Source of the DNA: Oleidesulfovibrio sp964593925
Lineage (GTDB): Bacteria > Desulfobacterota > Desulfovibrionia > Desulfovibrionales > Desulfovibrionaceae
Direction of reading: 5' to 3'
Length of the DNA stretch: 43,416 nucleotides
NCBI GenBank assembly: GCA_964593925.1
Contig: CAZQKM010000019.1
Coordinates: 1 to 43,416 of the forward strand
Positions 41,725 through 43,416 of this stretch are shown here, in pieces (within the stretch, counting starts at the first letter, position 1; each line of letters opens with the position of its first letter). The notes below the pieces were generated by a model. It saw nothing but the letters and a program-made list of their open reading frames with translations. It searched no databases and was not told the origin of the DNA. The position numbers and the translations under genes were made by a program.

Positions 41725-42939
41725 ATGACATCCCCCTCTCTTTCAGACACCATTGCAAAGTTGGCTCGCTCAACCGTTGCCGACTTCACAAAATTCCGCC
41801 ACGACCTACACTGCATCCCCGAACCTAGCCAAGGCGAAGAAAAAACAGCAAGATACATTGCGGAGCGCCTGTGTGAAATGGGCATACCGTATGCCACGGA
41901 TATTGCCGGACACGGCGTCTGCGCCCTCATTGACTCGGGTATCCCAGGCCCTACAGTCATGCTACGTGCTGACATGGATGCTTTACCCATTACAGAGCAA
42001 AGCGGGATACCCTGCTCTTCACAACATGATGGATTCATGCACGCGTGTGGCCACGACTGCCATATGGCCATGATTTTGGGCACAGCGCATATTTTGCGTA
42101 AACTTGTCCGTGAACCACAACGATATCGCCTACGGGGAAGTGTCAAATTACTCTTTCAGCCTGCCGAAGAGTATCCCGGCGGTGCAAAACCCATGATTGA
42201 CGCAGGGGTCATGGAGCAGCCACATGTGGACTACTGCCTTGGGGCCCATATCTGGCCCGACCTTCCCCAAGGAACCGTGGCAATATCCCCCGGGCCTGTC
42301 ATGGCGGCCGTGGACCGTTTTGATATTACCATCCACGGAAAAGGCGGCCATGCAGCAAAGCCCCACCAGTGCGTGGATGCGCTGGAGGTTGGAACACAGG
42401 TTGTCGGTGCCATGCAGCGCATTATCAGCCGCAAGGTTGACCCCCTGCAACCTGCCCTGCTCACCGTGGGCGAATTTCACGCAGGTAGCGCATTCAACAT
42501 CATCCCCGGAGAAGCCCATATCAGCGGAACCCTGCGTACCCTTGATCCGGGCACCCGCCATGGATGGGAACCGTTACTAAGGCAGGTAACAAACGGTATA
42601 TGCACCTCCATGGGTGCGAGAAGTACACTTCTTTTCCGTCCCGGATACCCCCCCGTGGTAAATGACGGATATGTTTCCACTCTAGTGGCTCAAACCGCTC
42701 GAAACGTGCTAGGAAAAGAGTCAGTTCTCCCGCAGGAACAAAGCATGGCCGGCGAAGATATGGCCTATTTTCTGCACCGTGCTCCTGGGTGTTTTTTCTT
42801 TTTGGGTAGCGGGTTTAAAAGCTGCGCCCCCCTCCATAATCCGCACTTCTTTGTCCATGATGTTGTCATGCTTCCTGGCGTGGAAATCTTTTGTAAAGCC
42901 GTTGTGGCCCTACTTTGCAAAGACGTCTGTGCCACCTGA
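41725..42939 (+). CDS. M20D family amidohydrolase (N-acyl-amino acid / hippurate hydrolase type)
   Basis: This 404-residue zinc peptidase-like enzyme removes acyl groups from amino acids. It has the metal-site motifs Met-His-Ala-Cys-Gly-His-Asp near residue 100, Gln-Pro-Ala-Glu-Glu near 142, and His-Asn-Pro-His near the C-terminus, with the dimerisation domain in the middle. The Cys in His-Ala-Cys-Gly-His-Asp is typical of the M20D / IAA-amino-acid-hydrolase group. ATG at 41725 has GGAG five bases upstream. The true substrate is unknown. Confidence 0.9.
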   Translation: MTSPSLSDTIAKLARSTVADFTKFRHDLHCIPEPSQGEEKTARYIAERLCEMGIPYATDIAGHGVCALIDSGIPGPTVMLRADMDALPITEQSGIPCSSQHDGFMHACGHDCHMAMILGTAHILRKLVREPQRYRLRGSVKLLFQPAEEYPGGAKPMIDAGVMEQPHVDYCLGAHIWPDLPQGTVAISPGPVMAAVDRFDITIHGKGGHAAKPHQCVDALEVGTQVVGAMQRIISRKVDPLQPALLTVGEFHAGSAFNIIPGEAHISGTLRTLDPGTRHGWEPLLRQVTNGICTSMGARSTLLFRPGYPPVVNDGYVSTLVAQTARNVLGKESVLPQEQSMAGEDMAYFLHRAPGCFFFLGSGFKSCAPLHNPHFFVHDVVMLPGVEIFCKAVVALLCKDVCAT

Positions 42940-42996
42940 GTCATACTCTTCTTGCCTCTGACATATGTAAAACAGTCTATGAAATCGAAAAGAACT

Positions 42997-43025
42997 TTGA
43001 CTTTCCAGCCCGAGCAGGCCATGAT
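42997..43025 (+). promoter_or_regulatory. predicted sigma-70 promoter of the FKBP-type isomerase gene
   Basis: TTGACT at 42997-43002, 17 bases, then CATGAT at 43020-43025. Both boxes are moderate matches at ideal spacing, about 40 bases before the start codon at 43068. Confidence 0.4.
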
Positions 43026-43067
43026 AGAAAATCATAGTATCAAATTTGTATTCGAAAGGAGTTTTTC

Positions 43068-43416
43068 ATGACCATCAACAACGGCGACACAGTTCGCGTC
43101 CATTATACAGGCACCCTTGATGACGGTACGGTATTTGACTCATCACGCGACCGTGAACCACTGGAATTCACCATGGGCGACGGCATGCTCATACCCGGAT
43201 TTGAAACCGCCTTACTGGGGCTTAGCGTTGGCGACACCAACAAAACCACCATTAGCCCCGATGATGCATATGGCCAACCCAGTGACGAACTTATTCTCAC
43301 TGTCCCCCGCGACCAAGTCCCCGGACACATTACCCCTGAAGCGGGCCTGATGCTGCAGGTAGAAACAGAAAATGGCATGATGGATGTGCTCATCACAGAT
43401 GTTACAGAGCAGCAGG
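43068..43416 (+). CDS. FKBP/SlyD-type peptidyl-prolyl isomerase, 3' end beyond the window
   Basis: The frame begins at ATG 43068 with AAAGGAG six bases upstream and stays open to the edge (116 residues seen). It begins Asp-Thr-Val-Arg-Val-His-Tyr-Thr-Gly-Thr-Leu-Asp-Asp-Gly, then Phe-Asp-Ser-Ser, Ile-Pro-Gly-Phe-Glu-Thr-Ala-Leu and Ala-Tyr-Gly, the FKBP pattern in the SlyD arrangement, with an IF (insert-in-flap) chaperone region starting after about residue 70. It has no signal peptide, so it is cytoplasmic. Whether a metal-binding His/Cys tail exists cannot be seen. Confidence 0.92.
   Translation, partial: MTINNGDTVRVHYTGTLDDGTVFDSSRDREPLEFTMGDGMLIPGFETALLGLSVGDTNKTTISPDDAYGQPSDELILTVPRDQVPGHITPEAGLMLQVETENGMMDVLITDVTEQQ

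Noticed and set aside
1..43416. CRISPR arrays, tRNA or rRNA genes, integrase or phage genes
   Set aside because: No evenly spaced direct repeats, no cloverleaf with a plausible anticodon arm, and no phage-type genes were found on either strand.

Overview
The window reads as chromosomal DNA of a Gram-negative bacterium with an outer membrane. It carries a secretin, a type II secretion system (T2SS), an O-antigen ligase-like protein and a WbaP-type sugar transferase. The T2SS with a GspN-type component, and a biotin operon that mixes bio genes with fatty-acid-synthesis-like genes, point to the Desulfovibrio group (Desulfovibrionaceae or relatives). That placement is inference from family knowledge; there is no rRNA or other phylogenetic marker here.

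Layout. 1-3345: a large DUF2339 membrane protein (+). 3346-12114: first T2SS operon on the minus strand, in transcription order gspF, gspC, gspD, gspE, gspN, gspL, gspM. 12357-15053: a large exported amidohydrolase (-), a good candidate T2SS cargo. 15054-17049: an AT-rich gap, then an IS3-family remnant inserted into the remains of a CPBP-type intramembrane protease gene. 17050-22194: second T2SS operon (-), gspO, gspI, gspJ, gspK, gspG, gspH and a TPR lipoprotein. 22691-25395: an O-antigen ligase/polymerase and a WbaP-like initiating glycosyl-phosphate transferase (+). 25497-31043: a Crp/Fnr regulator (-), a small unknown protein (+), gltX, a DUF2156 protein and a MATE transporter (all -). 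31189-39911: birA (-) diverging from bioB-bioA-hotdog1-SDR-ACP-KAS-hotdog2-bioF-bioD (+), with a BirA operator between them. 39927-43416: lysA (-), an M20 amidohydrolase (+) and the start of an FKBP/SlyD-type prolyl isomerase (+).

Two stories stand out. First, the T2SS neighbourhood holds what looks like a decaying protein-sorting system. The amidohydrolase reading frame ends early, but other frames just past its stop encode a Gly-Gly-Cys, hydrophobic and Arg-rich tail of the type processed by CPBP intramembrane proteases. The only such protease here is frameshifted, has lost its histidines and is split by an insertion sequence with a 3-bp target duplication. gspC has also lost its PDZ domain to two in-frame stops.

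Second, the biotin operon carries a self-contained module (ketosynthase, ketoreductase, two hot-dog proteins and an unusual ACP with an insertion of nearly 50 residues) likely to build the pimeloyl chain. The two hot-dog proteins look like complementary halves of one dehydratase: one keeps the catalytic His and has lost the Glu, while the other has the Glu motif and lacks the His motif. This suggests an obligate heterodimer.
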